A stretch of DNA of 34,631 nucleotides from Candidatus Indicimonas acetifermentans (GCA_947581815.1 CANPVX010000006.1:1-34631); one strand, 5' to 3'; counted from the stretch's first letter, positions 8,401 to 16,414 are shown. Numbers and translations are program-made. The notes: generated by a model not told the origin, from the sequence alone.

Positions 8401-8428
8401 TTGTGTAAAGCCCCCAATTAGATATCAT
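8401..8428 (+). promoter_or_regulatory. Candidate sigma-70-type promoter for the PHM-like gene
   Basis: TTGTGT (8401-8406) and TATCAT (8423-8428, five of six consensus bases) are separated by 16 bases. Transcription would begin near 8435, giving a leader of about 125 bases that includes the partial tRNA copy and the 8-bp hairpin before the ATG at 8562. The -35 box is weak. Confidence 0.4.
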
Positions 8429-8451
8429 CGTGCCCTAGATTCACGACTGGT

Positions 8452-8478
8452 GGTTTGAGTCTAGTCGGGCCGGTTGCG
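8452..8478 (+). repeat. Degenerate copy of the tRNA-Gln 3' end and its downstream flank
   Basis: GGTTTGAGTC, CGGGCC and GGTTGCG (8452-8478) match, in the same order, GGTTCGAGTC, CGGGCC and GGTTGCG at 8203-8233. They cover the T arm, the 3' acceptor strand and 7 flanking bases, except that AACT after the acceptor strand is missing. The T stem no longer pairs fully and no 5' half is recognisable, so this is not a functional tRNA. A tRNA duplication remnant or an old site-specific integration scar could explain it; no integrase gene is visible. Confidence 0.55.
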
Positions 8479-8479
8479 G

Positions 8480-8502
8480 CCAGGCGGTAATAAGCCGCCT
8501 GG
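8480..8502 (+). other. Perfect 8-bp inverted repeat in the leader of the PHM-like gene
   Basis: CCAGGCGG (8480-8487) and CCGCCTGG (8495-8502) are exact reverse complements around the loop TAATAAG. No T run follows, so it does not look like a finished intrinsic terminator. It lies 59 bases before the ATG at 8562 and would be in the mRNA leader if the promoter at 8401-8428 is used. Confidence 0.6.
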
Positions 8503-8561
8503 TGAGCGTTGGATCGCGCCGCGTGTCGCGCACGGCAGTCAAGAAACCAACAGGAGTCTCA

Positions 8562-9683
8562 ATGCGCGGATTCACATTCAAGACCGGTGCCGTGGTCGGG
8601 ATCGCGATGCTGGGAGCTGCTTGGGCGGCTCGGCCAGCGAGCGAGATCCAGCTAGCCAAAACGTCGCTGGCCGCCGAGGGTAGCCCGGCCGCGGCCAGGT
8701 CCGCCAAGGATTGGGTCCAGGTCAGCGACGACCCAGAGAAGGGTGAGCTGACGTTCTTGATAGGTCCCATCCCTCTCGAGGCGAACACGAGTCACCATGC
8801 GGTAAAGAACCCGCCGTTGGTCACGGTCACGGTGCCAACCGAGGGTTACGTCTACGGCTTCGAGGTGCAAATGCAGGACGGTCATGGGAACCCCATGACC
8901 AATGCGGTCCTGCACCACGTGAACCTGATCGACCCGGATCACAGGGAGCTGTTCAGCCCGGTGCCACGCAGGCTATTCGCGGCCGGCAGCGAAACGCGGA
9001 ACGCCGGCATGCCGAAGTTCCTGGGCGTGCCGCTCGAAGAGGGACAGAAACTCATCATCGTGTCCATGTACCACAACCCGACTCCAGAGCACTATCCAGA
9101 CGCCCACTTGCGCGTCACCTTGAAGTACCGAAGCGAGGGCTGGTTCTTCCCGATCGCGGTCGCTCCGGTGTACATCGACGTGATGGGCCACGTGGGCGAA
9201 AAGGACTTCGATCTGCCGCCGGGCGTCTACGAGCGTTCTTGGGAGGGTATCCCGGCCATCTCAGGGAGGCTCTTGGGCGCGGGCGGCCATCTGCACGCGT
9301 ACTCCAAGACTCTCCGCTTCGAGGATGTGACTTCGGGCAAAGTCCTGTGGGAGGTAGGGCCGGTGCTGGATGAAGAAGGTCAGCTGATCACGGTGCCCAT
9401 CGGCAAGTTCTGGTGGAAGGGTGGACTCCCGATAGTGAAGGGCCACACTTACCGGTTCACTGTCATCTACGACAACCCGACGGGCGAGACGCTGGTCGGT
9501 GGCGGCATGGGAGTGCTCGGCGGCATCTTCAAGCCGGCCCGGGGTGAGGAATGGCCAGCCTTGAACGAGGAGGATCCGATGTACTTAGCTAACATGGAGG
9601 AGATTCGGGCCGCCGCCGAGCGTCGGGAGCTGGGAATGCCTGCCGGAGGCGAGCAGCATGACCAGGGCACCCACGCGCACTAA
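8562..9683 (+). CDS. Exported PHM/DBH-fold copper protein, putative copper type II monooxygenase-like
   Basis: The product has 373 residues. The ATG at 8562 follows AGGAG at good distance, and the N-terminus RGFTFKTGAVVGIAMLGAAWA looks like a signal peptide, so a longer frame from GTG 8502 was not chosen. The potential copper ligands follow the order and spacing of rat PHM (H107, H108, H172; H242, H244, M314): H118 and H119 in LHHVNL, H171 in MYHNP, H243 and H245 in GGHLHAY, and M316 in GGGMGVLGG. PHM-type enzymes hydroxylate C-H bonds using two coppers and ascorbate. The bacterial substrate is unknown, and a copper-binding non-enzyme is possible. The tail is His-rich (EQHDQGTHAH). It probably has its own promoter and ends at a strong terminator. 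Confidence 0.65.
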   Translation: MRGFTFKTGAVVGIAMLGAAWAARPASEIQLAKTSLAAEGSPAAARSAKDWVQVSDDPEKGELTFLIGPIPLEANTSHHAVKNPPLVTVTVPTEGYVYGFEVQMQDGHGNPMTNAVLHHVNLIDPDHRELFSPVPRRLFAAGSETRNAGMPKFLGVPLEEGQKLIIVSMYHNPTPEHYPDAHLRVTLKYRSEGWFFPIAVAPVYIDVMGHVGEKDFDLPPGVYERSWEGIPAISGRLLGAGGHLHAYSKTLRFEDVTSGKVLWEVGPVLDEEGQLITVPIGKFWWKGGLPIVKGHTYRFTVIYDNPTGETLVGGGMGVLGGIFKPARGEEWPALNEEDPMYLANMEEIRAAAERRELGMPAGGEQHDQGTHAH

Positions 9684-9712
9684 GCCGGATCTTCAGGCGT
9701 ATCGAATAAGCG

Positions 9713-9741
9713 ACGAAGCCGGCGCGACCCGCCGGCTTCGT
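9713..9741. terminator. Bidirectional intrinsic terminator between convergent genes
   Basis: ACGAAGCCGGCG (9713-9724) and CGCCGGCTTCGT (9730-9741) form a perfect 12-bp stem with a 5-base loop. It is followed on the + strand by TAATTA and on the - strand by an AT-rich stretch (CTTATTCGAT). It lies 29 bases after the PHM-like stop, and its last base is the first base of the exchanger's stop codon on the other strand, so it can serve both genes. Confidence 0.8.
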
Positions 9742-10688
9742 TAATTAGGGAGCGCGACCCAGATCACAAAGGCCGCGTAAGTCGCCACCAAGAGCCCGCC
9801 CTCCAGGCGCGTGAGCCTGAGCGCGGTCCACACAAACGGCAGCAGGAGGACGCTCACGGCTAGCATCACCGGTGCCTCGATCATCATCACGCTGCGCGAC
9901 ACATCCATTGGCCTCGCCATCGAGGCTATCCCGAGGACGGCCAGTACATTGAAAACGTTTGAGCCCACCACGTTGCCGAGGAGGATGTCGCCCTCGTTCT
10001 GAACCGAAGCCGCTACGGCGGTCGCCAGCTCCGGCAGCGATGTTCCAAGGGCGACGACGGTGAGCCCGACCGCGAGCTCGGATACACCGAGCAAGAGAGC
10101 GACGTGCTCGACACCGTTGACCACCGAGTAAGCACCAACCAGAAGGATAAGCGAACCAAAAACGGTGAGGACGACGTGGCCGGCCAGCGTTCCTCCCGGT
10201 GAGATGAACCACTTGTACTCGGCTTCCACCTTGGGAGCTTCTGTTCGAGCGCCACGAAGCAGATAGACCGTGTAGATGATGAGTCCCGCGAGCAGGGCTC
10301 CGCCGTCTGAGCGCGTCAGGATACCATCCAAGGCGAAGAGATAAAAAAGGAGGGAAGCTCCGATCATGATCGGAACCTCGCGCGCTGGCAGTCGCATCTG
10401 CACCGGAATCGGTCGGATGATCGCCGCGAGTCCGAGGATGAGGGCGATGTTGGCGATGTTCGATCCGAGCACGTTCCCGATGGCTATGTCAGGGGAGTTC
10501 TGCACCGATGCCATGATGCCGACGACCAACTCCGGCATCGACGTCCCCATCGCCACGACGGTCAAGCCGATAACGAGCCCACTGATCCCTAGGTCACGGG
10601 CCATGCGGGAGGCGCCCATAATCAGCAAGTGCGCGCCGAAAAAGAGAGCGAGAAGACCCGCAACGAAAAGCAGCAATGGCGTAAGCAT
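9741..10688 (-). CDS. Calcium/sodium antiporter, CaCA family (YrbG-like)
   Basis: The product has 315 residues and about ten membrane helices. The two inverted alpha repeats are unmistakable: VIGLTVVAMGTSMPELVVG with GNVLGSNIANI in the first half, and VGLTVVALGTSLPELATAV with GNVVGSNVFNV in the second. The Glu of each GTSxPE and the Asn of GSN bind Na+ and Ca2+ in this family. I chose ATG at 10688, which gives a compact N-terminus MLTPLLLFVAGLLALFFGAH and a normal length. A GTG at 10778 would add 30 hydrophilic residues, and neither start has a strong Shine-Dalgarno. It is divergent from prs. Exporting Ca2+ using the Na+ gradient would fit the predicted Na+-type pyrophosphatase at 13178. Confidence 0.92.
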   Translation of the reverse strand: MLTPLLLFVAGLLALFFGAHLLIMGASRMARDLGISGLVIGLTVVAMGTSMPELVVGIMASVQNSPDIAIGNVLGSNIANIALILGLAAIIRPIPVQMRLPAREVPIMIGASLLFYLFALDGILTRSDGGALLAGLIIYTVYLLRGARTEAPKVEAEYKWFISPGGTLAGHVVLTVFGSLILLVGAYSVVNGVEHVALLLGVSELAVGLTVVALGTSLPELATAVAASVQNEGDILLGNVVGSNVFNVLAVLGIASMARPMDVSRSVMMIEAPVMLAVSVLLLPFVWTALRLTRLEGGLLVATYAAFVIWVALPN

Positions 10689-10785
10689 GAAAGCTGAAAA
10701 TCTGTACAGACTGAGTCCCCTGGACAAGGTGCAGGACACGTAATGTAAATTACTGAACTGTGGAGAGGAGCGACTCACTCACGCA

Positions 10786-10814
10786 TTGACGCTTCTGACG
10801 AGTCGGGATAGCTT
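10786..10814 (+). promoter_or_regulatory. Candidate promoter for prs
   Basis: TTGACG (10786-10791, five of six -35 bases) is followed after 17 bases by TAGCTT (10809-10814, a weak -10). This lies 41 bases before the prs ATG, in the intergenic region shared with the divergent exchanger gene. Confidence 0.4.
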
Positions 10815-10854
10815 GTCGGGCGTTCGACACCAGTAGCCCTGAGACGGGAGCATT

Positions 10855-11808
10855 ATGTCAGCTATCGATCCCAAGAGCAGCGAGATTCTGCTGCTCTCGG
10901 GAACCGGAAACCGCCCCCTTGCTGAGAGTATCGCGAGAGAGCTTGGGGGCGTTCTCTGCGATGTCACGGTCGAGCCGTTCGCGGACGGCGAGATCTTTGT
11001 CAGGATCAACGAGAACGTGCGCGGCCGCGACACTTTCATCGTTCAGCCGACGGGGCCGCCCGCCGAGAACATCATCGAGCTGCTGTTGCTCATCGATGCG
11101 GCGAAGCGTGCGTCGGCAGCGCGGGTGACGGCGGTGGTGCCGTACTTCGGCTATGCGCGCCAGGATCGAAAGGATCAGCCGCGTGTGGCGATTGGTGCGA
11201 AGCTGATGGCGAACATGATCACACATGCTGGGGCTGATCGGCTCGTCTCGGTGGATTTTCACCAGCATCAGGTGCAGGCATTTTTTGACATTCCGGTGGA
11301 CCATTTGTACGCGCTGCCGGTTTTCGTTGAGCACTACAAGGAGCGCGACCTGGACCCGCTGGTGGTCGTGGCCAGCGATGTGGGCGCGGCCAAGATGGCG
11401 AGAGGTTACGCGCGGCGGCTGGGCGGCGAGATCGCGATGATCGACAAGCGAAGGCCGGCGCCTAACGTCGCCGAAGTTGTGAACGTCGTCGGCGACGTTC
11501 AGGGCAAGAACTGTCTTATCCCGGATGACATGATCGACACCGGCGGCACGATTGCCGAGGCGGTGAAGGCGCTCAAGACGCAAGGCGCGGCGAAGGTTTA
11601 TGTAAACGCGACTCATGGGCTCTTGAGCGGGTCTGCGGTATCGACGCTTGCTGAAGCCCCGCTCGATGAGATCGCTGTGACCGACACGATCTATCTGCCG
11701 GAGCAAAAACAGTGGCCGGCCCTGCGCATACTGTCAGTCGCACCGTTGCTCGCCTCGGCGATCCGCAACATCCACGACAACACGAGCGTGAGTATCTTGT
11801 TCGAGTGA
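10855..11808 (+). CDS. prs: Ribose-phosphate pyrophosphokinase (PRPP synthetase)
   Basis: Prs makes 5-phosphoribosyl 1-diphosphate from ribose 5-phosphate and ATP for purine, pyrimidine, His, Trp and NAD synthesis. The product has 317 residues, the usual bacterial length. Signature segments are TGNRPLAESIARELG, FADGEIFVRINENVRG, VVPYFGYARQDRKDQPR (the ATP flexible loop region), SVDFHQHQVQAFFDIPVDHL (with the metal-binding His) and the PRPP loop DDMIDTGGTIAEAV. GGGAG precedes the ATG at a normal distance. It heads the common group prs-rplY-pth. Confidence 0.97.
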   Translation: MSAIDPKSSEILLLSGTGNRPLAESIARELGGVLCDVTVEPFADGEIFVRINENVRGRDTFIVQPTGPPAENIIELLLLIDAAKRASAARVTAVVPYFGYARQDRKDQPRVAIGAKLMANMITHAGADRLVSVDFHQHQVQAFFDIPVDHLYALPVFVEHYKERDLDPLVVVASDVGAAKMARGYARRLGGEIAMIDKRRPAPNVAEVVNVVGDVQGKNCLIPDDMIDTGGTIAEAVKALKTQGAAKVYVNATHGLLSGSAVSTLAEAPLDEIAVTDTIYLPEQKQWPALRILSVAPLLASAIRNIHDNTSVSILFE

Positions 11809-11867
11809 GTCGCCCTGGCTCCAGCGGTTTGGGGTTACAGGTGCGGCTTGAGAAAGGTGCTGACTAG

Positions 11868-12557
11868 ATGGCTACGAAAATTACTTTGGACGCAGAGCCC
11901 CGTAGCGAGACCGGCAAGGAAGCCGCTCGCGCGCTTCGCCGGCAGGGCTTCGTTCCGGCCGTGATCTACGGACACGGTGAGGAGACGCAAGTGTGTAAGA
12001 TCGAGACCAAGCAGCTCGAGCGGCTTCTGACGTCGACGTCGTACGAGAGCACGCTGATCGATCTCAAGACGGAGGCGGGGAGCAAGAGCGTCCTGATTCG
12101 CGAGGTGCAATTTCATCCCTTCAAGCCTCAAGTCCTCCACGTAGATTTCTTGGCCGTGCGCAAGGGCGAGAAGATACGACTCGAAGTGCCGATCCTTCTC
12201 GTCGGAGAGGCGCCGGGGGTGAAAGAAGGCGGCATTCTCGAACGCCATCGACACGAAGCCGCGGTACGATGCGCTCCTGCCGCGATCCCCGACGCCCTGG
12301 AGCTGGACGTTTCGGAGCTGAACATCGGCGACAGCCTTACGGTCGCTGAGCTGCGGGCTCCCGAGGACGTCGAGCTGCTGGATGACCCCTCGACGACGAT
12401 TTGCTCGGTCGTCCCGCCGACCGTCGTCACGGTCGAGGAGGAGGAGGAAGAAGTTGCGGAGGAGGAATTGGTCGAAGGCGAGGCGCCGGAGCCCGAGTTG
12501 GTCGGACGGGGCAAGCCTGGCGAGGAGGAGGCCTCGGAGGAGGAGGGTAAGCGCTGA
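11868..12557 (+). CDS. rplY: 50S ribosomal protein bL25, Ctc/TL5 type
   Basis: bL25 binds 5S rRNA. The 229-residue product is the long two-domain form. The 5S-binding domain occupies about residues 1-95 (ETGKEAARALRRQGFVPAVIYG), the TL5-like beta domain about 96-184 (VPILLVGEAPGVKEGGILE, LELDVSELNIGDSLTVAEL), and a very acidic tail rich in Glu and Pro covers 185-229. The tail codons (GAG GAG GAG) also contain the Shine-Dalgarno sequence for pth. Its stop overlaps the proposed pth start as CTGA. Confidence 0.95.
   Translation: MATKITLDAEPRSETGKEAARALRRQGFVPAVIYGHGEETQVCKIETKQLERLLTSTSYESTLIDLKTEAGSKSVLIREVQFHPFKPQVLHVDFLAVRKGEKIRLEVPILLVGEAPGVKEGGILERHRHEAAVRCAPAAIPDALELDVSELNIGDSLTVAELRAPEDVELLDDPSTTICSVVPPTVVTVEEEEEEVAEEELVEGEAPEPELVGRGKPGEEEASEEEGKR
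12536..12547 (+). promoter_or_regulatory. Strong Shine-Dalgarno sequence deciding the CTG start of pth
   Basis: GGAGGAGGAGGG (12536-12547) contains AGGAGG (12541-12546), 7 bases before CTG 12554. In the pth frame TAA occurs at 12548-12550, so only GCG and CTG separate that stop from the conserved KAVVGLGNPG coding sequence. Initiation must lie at or very near CTG 12554. Confidence 0.7.
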
Positions 12558-13141
12558 AGGCTGTCGTCGGGCTGGGTAACCCGGGAGCCCGATACGACGC
12601 CACGCGCCATAATGTCGGCTGGTGGCTCGTAGATCTCCTGAGACGTCTCTGGTCTGCAAGTCCGTTTCAGCAAGAGGATTTCTGGCTTCGCTCGATTTCC
12701 GCGCCGTCGACGGTCGGTGAGGTCTGGCTGATCAAGCCGATAACCTACGTGAACCGGAGCGGGCTTGCGGTGCGAGCGCTGACCGCAACGGAGGGGTTCG
12801 AGGTCGAGCGTGACCTCCTCGTCGTCGTCGATGACGCATCCCTCAGTCCTGGCCAACCGCGCTTTCGCGCGCGGGGTTCAGCCGGCGGTCACAACGGGCT
12901 CCAGTCCATCGAGATGGCTCTAGGTACGCGGGAGTACGCGCGCCTCCGCATCGGGGTCGGCGGCCCGCCGCAGGGAGAAGATCTGACCGACTGGGTTCTC
13001 TCGGGGTTTGAAGATTCTCAAGATGAGGATGCTGTGCTCAACGCGCTGCCGCGGCTGGCAGATGGTGTGGAGCTCTGGGCGCGCGACGGTATCGAGGCGG
13101 CGATGAATCGATACAACATGCCGCTGGACGATGAAGGCTAG
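12554..13141 (+). CDS. pth: Peptidyl-tRNA hydrolase, probable CTG start
   Basis: Pth frees peptides from peptidyl-tRNA that has dropped off ribosomes. From CTG 12554 the product has 195 residues, the normal length. It begins (L/M)KAVVGLGNPGARYDATRHN, with N9 and catalytic H19 in the family positions. KPITYVNRSG, VVVDDASLSPG (the catalytic-site Asp) and GSAGGHNGLQS follow. The first ATG in frame is at 12758, and the first start a caller might accept (GTG 12749) gives 130 residues lacking H19, which cannot be an active enzyme. CTG, set in the 4-base overlap CTGA with the rplY stop, is the only plausible start. A sequencing error creating CTG from ATG or GTG is the alternative. Confidence 0.93.
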   Translation: MKAVVGLGNPGARYDATRHNVGWWLVDLLRRLWSASPFQQEDFWLRSISAPSTVGEVWLIKPITYVNRSGLAVRALTATEGFEVERDLLVVVDDASLSPGQPRFRARGSAGGHNGLQSIEMALGTREYARLRIGVGGPPQGEDLTDWVLSGFEDSQDEDAVLNALPRLADGVELWARDGIEAAMNRYNMPLDDEG

Positions 13142-13177
13142 GCAACGATCTAACACGGTTACGAACGAGGAGGGTGA

Positions 13178-15232
13178 GTGAGTGAGCTGCTGATGAATCT
13201 AGCCGTGCCTCTAGGCCTCCTCGGCCTGGTGGTGGCAGCGTTCATCTACGTCTGGGTCAGGCGCCAGCCCGCCGGGTCGGAGAAGATGATGTCGATAGCC
13301 CTGCAAATTCAGACGGGGGCGGCGGCGTTTCTGAGACGCGAGTATTCGGTGCTGATCCCGTTCGTGCTCGTCGTAGCCGTGCTGCTTTATCTGGCGCTTC
13401 GTTCGCTGCCTACCTCACTAGCCTTCCTCGGCGGCGCAACCTCCTCGATGCTGGCTGGATTGTTCGGGATGAACGCGGCGACGAGAGCCAATGTCCGGAC
13501 CGCCGAGGCCGCGCGTGACTCCGGTCAGGGCAAGGCGCTCCTGATCGCCTTCAACGGCGGAGCCGTGATGGGTCTCGCGGTGGCTAGCCTCGGGTTGCTG
13601 GGCGTCGGCATCGTGTTCGCCATCTACGCGGCCGGACTCAGCGATGACTCGGCGTTCAAGGCCTTCAGCGAAGTGATCGCCGGATTCGCGATGGGTGCGA
13701 GCTCCATCGCGCTGTTCGCCCGCGTGGGCGGTGGTATCTATACCAAGGCCGCCGATGTCGGGGCCGATCTGGTCGGCAAAGTAGAGGCCGGCATTCCGGA
13801 GGACGATCCGCGAAACCCGGCCACCATCGCCGACAATGTGGGCGACAACGTGGGGGACGTCGCTGGCATGGGGGCGGATATCTTCGAGTCCTATGTCGGG
13901 TCGGTCATCGCGACGATCGCGATCGGGGCAACTTGGGCTCAGATCACGTCGGGCGAGCGCCTGGAAGCGATCGCGATGCCCATCATCTACGTGATGCTCG
14001 GCCTCGTGGCCAGCTTCATCGGAATCTATTCGATGAAGCTCATGCAGCGCTGGAGCCCCGCCGCGGCCCTTCGCAACAGCACGTACATCGCGGCCATCCT
14101 GTTCTGGGTGGCCGCCGCTTGGATCACTCGGGAGATGGACATCTTCGCCGGCAACGACAGATACGGTCCGCTCGGGCCGTTTTGGGCGATGCTAGGGGGC
14201 TCGCTCGTCGGTATCCTCATCGGTCTCGCGACCGAGTATTTCACCGCGGCGAAACCCATGCGAGCCATCGCCGCGGCCTCGCAGACGGGTGCGGCGACGA
14301 ACATCATCGCGGGCCAGGCCGTCGGGATGTCGTCGACCGTCGTGCCCCTACTGCTCATCTGCGCCGCGATCTGGGTCGCGAACCAACTCGCTGGGCTCTA
14401 TGGGATCGGCATCGCCGCCGTCGGGATGCTGGCCACCGTTGGCGTCACGATGTCGGTGGATGCCTACGGGCCTATCGCCGACAACGCGGGCGGGATCAGC
14501 GAGATGAGCGGTCTCGGGCCTGAGGTGCGCAGTATCACGGATAGCCTCGATGCCATCGGAAACACCACGGCCGCTATTGGCAAGGGCTTCGCCATCGGCT
14601 CCGCCGCCCTAACAGCGCTCGCGCTCTTTAGCGCGTACGCGTCCGCCGTCGGACTCCAGCAGATGGACATCAGCCTACTCGACCCTGTGGTCGTGATCGG
14701 GTTGTTCATCGGCGGCACCTTGCCGTTCGCCATCGCCGCCATGACCATGACGGCCGTTGGGCGCGCCGCCCAGGGCATGGTGACGGAGGTACGCCGTCAG
14801 TTCAGGGAGATAGTCGGACTGATGGAGGGCACGGCCCAGCCCGACAGCGCCCGCTGCGTCGACATATCTACACGAGCCGCTTTGAAGGAGATGGTCCTTC
14901 CTGGATTGACAGCCGTGTTCGCGCCGGTGGTCGTCGGCCTCGTTCTGGGCACGGCGGCGCTCGGCGGGATGCTCGCGGGAGCGACTCTGACCGGAGTTCT
15001 CCTTGCCCTCTACATGGCGAACGCCGGGGGCGCATGGGATAACGCCAAGAAATACATCGAGGCTGGCGCGTTCGGCGGTAAGGGCTCCGAGCCCCACAAG
15101 GCCGCCGTGGTCGGAGACACGGTGGGCGACCCGTTCAAGGACACTTCGGGCCCGTCCATGAACATCTTGATCAAGTTGATGAGCGTGGTCAGCCTCGTGC
15201 TCGCCCCGTTTCTGGCGCGGGTGGCCGGCTAG
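13178..15232 (+). CDS. hppA: Membrane-bound ion-pumping pyrophosphatase, K+-dependent type (possibly Na+-pumping)
   Basis: This 684-residue, roughly 16-helix pump hydrolyses pyrophosphate to move H+ or Na+ outward. Substrate-site segments are [19 protein letters not shown] and [20 protein letters not shown] (Asp-rich), with a second Asp cluster [17 protein letters not shown] near the end. [10 protein letters not shown] (from residue 461) has Ala at the position (A465) where K+-independent enzymes have Lys, so this is predicted to be K+-dependent. The gating Glu is in ADIFESY (E237), the arrangement of Na+-pumping enzymes such as that of Thermotoga. Ion identity is inference. The start is GTG 13178, only 4 bases after AGGAGGG; ATG 13193 is the alternative. 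Confidence 0.95.
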   Translation: MSELLMNLAVPLGLLGLVVAAFIYVWVRRQPAGSEKMMSIALQIQTGAAAFLRREYSVLIPFVLVVAVLLYLALRSLPTSLAFLGGATSSMLAGLFGMNAATRANVRTAEAARDSGQGKALLIAFNGGAVMGLAVASLGLLGVGIVFAIYAAGLSDDSAFKAFSEVIAGFAMGASSIALFARVGGGIYTKAADVGADLVGKVEAGIPEDDPRNPATIADNVGDNVGDVAGMGADIFESYVGSVIATIAIGATWAQITSGERLEAIAMPIIYVMLGLVASFIGIYSMKLMQRWSPAAALRNSTYIAAILFWVAAAWITREMDIFAGNDRYGPLGPFWAMLGGSLVGILIGLATEYFTAAKPMRAIAAASQTGAATNIIAGQAVGMSSTVVPLLLICAAIWVANQLAGLYGIGIAAVGMLATVGVTMSVDAYGPIADNAGGISEMSGLGPEVRSITDSLDAIGNTTAAIGKGFAIGSAALTALALFSAYASAVGLQQMDISLLDPVVVIGLFIGGTLPFAIAAMTMTAVGRAAQGMVTEVRRQFREIVGLMEGTAQPDSARCVDISTRAALKEMVLPGLTAVFAPVVVGLVLGTAALGGMLAGATLTGVLLALYMANAGGAWDNAKKYIEAGAFGGKGSEPHKAAVVGDTVGDPFKDTSGPSMNILIKLMSVVSLVLAPFLARVAG

Positions 15233-15270
15233 TCGTAAAGAGTTATCGGCTGCCAGTGCCTCCCCCCCCT

Positions 15271-15287
15271 GGGCCGCTGAGCGGCCC
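15271..15287 (+). other. Short GC-rich hairpin between hppA and ychF
   Basis: GGGCCGC (15271-15277) and GCGGCCC (15281-15287) form a perfect 7-bp stem with loop TGA. It is preceded by a run of eight C (15262-15269) and has no T run after it. It could attenuate transcription from hppA or be a repeat element; its role is not clear. Confidence 0.4.
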
Positions 15288-15319
15288 TGGAGCCATCAAC
15301 CCGCGGACCAACGGCTTCG

Positions 15320-16414
15320 ATGAGTAGCGCCCTGAAAGCCGGGATTGTGGGCCTCCCCAACGCCGGCAAGTCGACGCTGTTCAACGCGCTGACCGCCTCA
15401 TCCGTCCCAGCCGAAGGTTACCCCTTCACTACCATCGATCCCAACATAGGGGTTGTCGAGGTACCCGATCCGCGCCTAGACCGGCTGTTCGCGCTTATTC
15501 GACCCCCGCACTCCGTGCCGGCGGTAGAGGAGTTCGTCGATATCGCAGGATTGGTCGCGGGTGCCCACCGCGGCGAGGGGCTGGGCAACCGCTTTCTCTC
15601 CCACATTCGTGAGGTGCAGGCGCTGGTCCATGTCGTGCGCTGCTTCGATGATGCGAACGTCGCTCACCCGTCAGGATCGGTAGATCCAACCCGCGATGTG
15701 GCCACGGTCGAGACTGAGTTGTTGCTCGCCGACCTGGAGACTGTTGAGAAGCGGCTCGACCGGGTCGAACGGACCGCGCGGAGCGGCGACCGCGCTGCCA
15801 GAGCGGAGGCCGATCTTCTGCGGCGAGTGAAGTGTGCTGTGGAAGAGGGTAGAGCCGCGCGGGATATGGACTTTGAACAGGCGGACGTCGCGCCGATACG
15901 GCATCTGTCGCTGCTGACGCAGAAGAAGGTCATGTACGTGGCCAATATCGGCGAGCTAGATCTCCCCAGCGGAGGCGAGCGCGTCGCCGAGTTGCGATCG
16001 CATGTCGATCCCAGCCCCGTGGTGATCATCGCGAGCGAGCTCGAGGCGCAGCTTCGCGGCCTACCGGCACAGGAGCGAGATGAGTACATGGCGGCCGTAG
16101 GGCTCGAGGATTCGGGCGTGGACCGGCTGCTCCGGGCCACGTACGACCTGCTTGGGCTGGTCACCTTCTTCACGTTCAACGAGAAGGAGGTGCGGGCCTG
16201 GACGCTGAGGCGCGGCGCGCTCGCGCCCGAAGCCGCGGGCGTGGTTCACTCTGATTTCAGAGACCGGTTCATCAGGGCCGAGACCGTGGCGTTCCGAGAT
16301 CTCGACCGGGTAGGCTCGCTGAAGGGGGTTCGAGATGAAGGCCTGATCAGGATGGAAGGCCGAGACTACGTTGTACAGGATGGCGATATCTTGCTCTTCC
16401 GCACCCAACCCTAG
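15320..16414 (+). CDS. ychF: Redox-regulated ATPase YchF (OLA1 family)
   Basis: YchF is a ribosome-associated P-loop protein of the Obg group that prefers ATP. The product has 364 residues, usual length. The P loop is GLPNAGKSTLFNALT (about 11-25), then YPFTTIDPNIG (switch I) and VDIAGLVAGAHRGEGLGN (switch II, about 73-90). The G4 position reads ANIGE instead of NKxD, as expected in this ATP-using family. A coiled-coil arm follows (about 130-170), and the C-terminal TGS domain has FFTFNEKEVRAWTLRRG, HSDFRDRFIRAE and YVVQDGDILLFR. It sits between hppA and the rpsF operon. Confidence 0.97.
   Translation: MSSALKAGIVGLPNAGKSTLFNALTASSVPAEGYPFTTIDPNIGVVEVPDPRLDRLFALIRPPHSVPAVEEFVDIAGLVAGAHRGEGLGNRFLSHIREVQALVHVVRCFDDANVAHPSGSVDPTRDVATVETELLLADLETVEKRLDRVERTARSGDRAARAEADLLRRVKCAVEEGRAARDMDFEQADVAPIRHLSLLTQKKVMYVANIGELDLPSGGERVAELRSHVDPSPVVIIASELEAQLRGLPAQERDEYMAAVGLEDSGVDRLLRATYDLLGLVTFFTFNEKEVRAWTLRRGALAPEAAGVVHSDFRDRFIRAETVAFRDLDRVGSLKGVRDEGLIRMEGRDYVVQDGDILLFRTQP

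Larger units (their letters stand above)
7906..8561. other. 656-bp region with no protein gene; holds tRNA-Gln, its degenerate partial copy, hairpins and a promoter
   Basis: No open frame here has a supported start or family motif. Left of the tRNA there are two short inverted repeats: CGAGAG/CTCTCG (7943-7948, 7965-7970) and CCGTTC/GAACGG with a 3-base loop (7973-7987). Neither is followed by a T run. Right of the tRNA lie the promoter candidate, partial tRNA copy and hairpin listed separately. The stretch 8234-8400 shows nothing I can name. The JAMM gene is transcribed leftward from this region and the PHM-like gene rightward. Confidence 0.6.

Noticed and set aside
8051-8458. A 135-codon + frame and a 93-codon - frame across the tRNA-Gln.
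   Set aside because: Both run through the tRNA gene, have no family motif or convincing start, and reflect GC-rich open frames.
11835-12856. Long antisense frames over rplY and pth (274 and 242 codons).
   Set aside because: They are complementary to well-conserved genes and their composition (Ser- or Arg-rich) is a by-product of codon bias.
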